Origin: Deltaproteobacteria bacterium
Lineage (GTDB): Bacteria; Bdellovibrionota; Bdellovibrionia; JABDDW01
Assembly (NCBI GenBank): GCA_013287405.1
Contig: JABDDW010000035.1
Location: forward strand, 1 to 15,371
DNA: 15,371 bases
Reading direction: 5' to 3'
Positions 14,103-15,371 of this stretch are shown in pieces (positions within the stretch are counted from its first letter, which is position 1; each line of letters opens with the position of its first letter). Both the position numbers and the translations under genes were made by a program. The notes under the pieces were generated by a model. The model was given only the letters and a program-made list of their open reading frames with translations. It was not told where the DNA came from and searched no databases.

Positions 14103-15143
14103 ATGTTACCCACCAAAGGCTATGCCGCTAAGAGTGCTTCGTCAGTTTTGGCCCCTTTCCAATTTGAAAGAAGAGACCTCAGAGATGACGATATCCTTAT
14201 AGAAATAGATTACTGCGGAGTCTGTCATTCCGATATCCACCAAGCGCGAGACGAATGGGGAGGCTCAATTTACCCGATGGTCCCTGGTCATGAAATTGTG
14301 GGTCCCATAACCAAGGTCGGTAAATCGGTTAAAGGATTTAAAGTAGGGGATTTGGCTGGAGTGGGCTGTATCGTCAACTCTTGTCGAGAGTGTCATAACT
14401 GTGAGGAGGGCGAAGAACAGTTCTGCGAAAAGGGGATGGTTGGAACTTATAATTCAAGGGATCGCGATAATTCCATAACCTACGGAGGCTACTCTTCACA
14501 AATTGTTGTGGATCAAAAATATGCTCTAAAGATTTCCCCTAAACTTCCCCTCGAAAAAGTAGCTCCTCTCCTTTGCGCTGGAATTACCACCTATTCCCCC
14601 CTTAAACATTGGAAAGTCAAAAAAGGAGATTCCGTTGGAATTGTGGGTTTAGGAGGATTGGGACACATGGGGGTGAAACTAGCTGCTTCAATGGGCGCAG
14701 AAGTGACTGTATTTAGCACGTCAAAATCCAAAGAAAAAGATGCTCTAAGACTAGGCGCAAATCATTTTGCTGTAACGACTGATCCGACAACCTTTGAGAA
14801 ACTCCAAGGTAAATTCGATTTTATTCTTGATTCGGTTTCAGCTCCCCATGATTTAAATTTGTATTTAGGTTGCCTAAAAACTAATGGGGCTATGGTTATC
14901 GTGGGAGTTCCTCCTGCGGCTGCCCCAGTGAATGCTTTCTCTCTAATAATGAATCGCCGTCAATTGGCGGGGTCCCTTATTGGAGGGATTCGAGAAACCC
15001 AAGAAATGCTCGATTATTGTGCGGATAAAAATATTACTTCTGATGTAGAAGTGATTCCGATCAAAGATATCAATACGGCGTATGAAAGAATGGTCAAAGG
15101 CGATGTTCGATATCGCTTCGTTATAGACATGAAGACCCTTTAA
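14103..15143 (+). CDS. Zinc-dependent alcohol dehydrogenase, YahK/cinnamyl-alcohol type
   Basis: A 346-residue medium-chain dehydrogenase that would interconvert aldehydes and alcohols with NAD(P)H. Catalytic zinc ligands are visible as Cys38 (CGVCHSD), His63-Glu64 (GHE) and Cys158 (LLCAG); structural zinc ligands are Cys94, 97, 100 and 108. The Rossmann motif GLGGLG is at 182-187, followed by VFSTSKSKEKDA, whose Ser/Lys-rich loop fits NADPH rather than NADH. The length and order match the YahK/CAD group. A strong GAGGAGG site precedes the ATG at 14103. Its stop overlaps the first arm of the folded element that follows. Confidence 0.92.
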   Translation: MLPTKGYAAKSASSVLAPFQFERRDLRDDDILIEIDYCGVCHSDIHQARDEWGGSIYPMVPGHEIVGPITKVGKSVKGFKVGDLAGVGCIVNSCRECHNCEEGEEQFCEKGMVGTYNSRDRDNSITYGGYSSQIVVDQKYALKISPKLPLEKVAPLLCAGITTYSPLKHWKVKKGDSVGIVGLGGLGHMGVKLAASMGAEVTVFSTSKSKEKDALRLGANHFAVTTDPTTFEKLQGKFDFILDSVSAPHDLNLYLGCLKTNGAMVIVGVPPAAAPVNAFSLIMNRRQLAGSLIGGIRETQEMLDYCADKNITSDVEVIPIKDINTAYERMVKGDVRYRFVIDMKTL

Positions 15144-15229
15144 AGGTACCAGCTTACTTTGGGTTGTACGCCGCGTTACCATAAGTAAGCCCTATCGGGG
15201 CAAGGCTGTACCGGCCGCCTGGTACCTTT
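15142..15229 (+). other. Strongly folded 88-bp element after the dehydrogenase gene
   Basis: An 11-bp perfect stem, AAAGGTACCAG (15142-15152) with CTGGTACCTTT (15219-15229), closes the element. Inside lie a hairpin CTTACTT (15153-15159) / AAGTAAG (15183-15189) that can extend through GGT/ACC and ACG/CGT, a CCC-TATC-GGG hairpin (15190-15199) and a GGC/GCC hairpin near 15204-15219. The result is cloverleaf-like. A T-run of four ends it, so it may be a terminator, but it is far more elaborate than one. It matches no tRNA or known riboswitch. Confidence 0.6.
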
Positions 15230-15243
15230 TGGTTGGGGGGGCT

Positions 15244-15371
15244 TTGAATATATTTGAGTTTAATTCGAAGGTTCCTTTTCCCTTAGTTCCTGAAGAAAAA
15301 TATTCTTATGCCCTAGCACAGGCCCATTCTGCCAAGGTCGATCGATGGTTAGGCTTGGAAACTGACAAGGT
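15244..15371 (+). CDS. Start of an unidentified protein (3' end outside window)
   Basis: Open to the right edge from a TTG at 15244, preceded by a G-rich run; an alternative TTG lies at 15229. The 42 visible residues begin NIFEFNSKVPFPLVPEEKY and contain ALAQAHSAKVDRWLG. No signal peptide or known domain can be recognised from this much. The start codon is a guess. Confidence 0.4.
   Translation, partial: MNIFEFNSKVPFPLVPEEKYSYALAQAHSAKVDRWLGLETDK

Overview
The window looks like a chromosomal stretch of a Gram-negative predatory-type bacterium, most likely Bdellovibrionota (Bdellovibrio/Pseudobdellovibrio relatives). The grounds are indirect: moderate GC, many small Cys-rich lipoproteins, several secreted proteins of unknown family, and frequent TTG starts. 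No rRNA, tRNA, CRISPR array or complete insertion sequence was seen.

Layout. 1-529: 3' end of an outer-membrane beta-barrel gene, converging on hflX (506-1870, minus). 1955-2785 (minus): two related Cys-rich lipoprotein genes. 2786-3435: a gene-free stretch with a 19-bp direct repeat and a near-perfect 13-bp inverted repeat, probably a repeat-element relic. 3436-4512: a larger lipoprotein. 4537-4691: a scar made of a piece of the downstream helicase gene fused to a piece of the upstream lipoprotein gene. 4747-5430: a secreted protein with ADP-ribosyltransferase-like motifs. 5487-6945 (minus): a DEAD-box helicase whose first residues are out of frame across a 9-base G/C run. 7010-8857 (minus): a Uup-type ABC-F ATPase. 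8915-9142 (minus): a small exported protein. 9300-10614 (minus): a cardiolipin synthase split into two overlapping genes. 10618-11261 (minus): a decayed GspE/PilB secretion-ATPase gene read in three frames. 11260-12269 (plus): an HNH nuclease, then an exported protein with a duplicated four-Cys domain. 12355-13473: an acyl-CoA/lipid desaturase with an added coiled-coil tail. 13470-13886 (minus): a STAS-like protein without the usual phosphoacceptor. 14103-15143: a zinc alcohol dehydrogenase, followed by a strongly folded 88-bp element and the start of another gene.

How the genes fit. HflX, the helicase and the ABC-F protein belong to ribosome and RNA maintenance; the desaturase and cardiolipin synthase to membrane lipid composition. 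Otherwise the window reads as a mixed chromosomal region with an unstable middle (about 2.8-11.3 kb). That part has a duplication scar, two genes that each need one base change to read as the family norm, and one clear pseudogene. The most interesting candidates are the secreted ART-like protein beside the scar, the homopolymer at the helicase start (possible phase variation or a sequence error), the split cardiolipin synthase and the folded element after the dehydrogenase.
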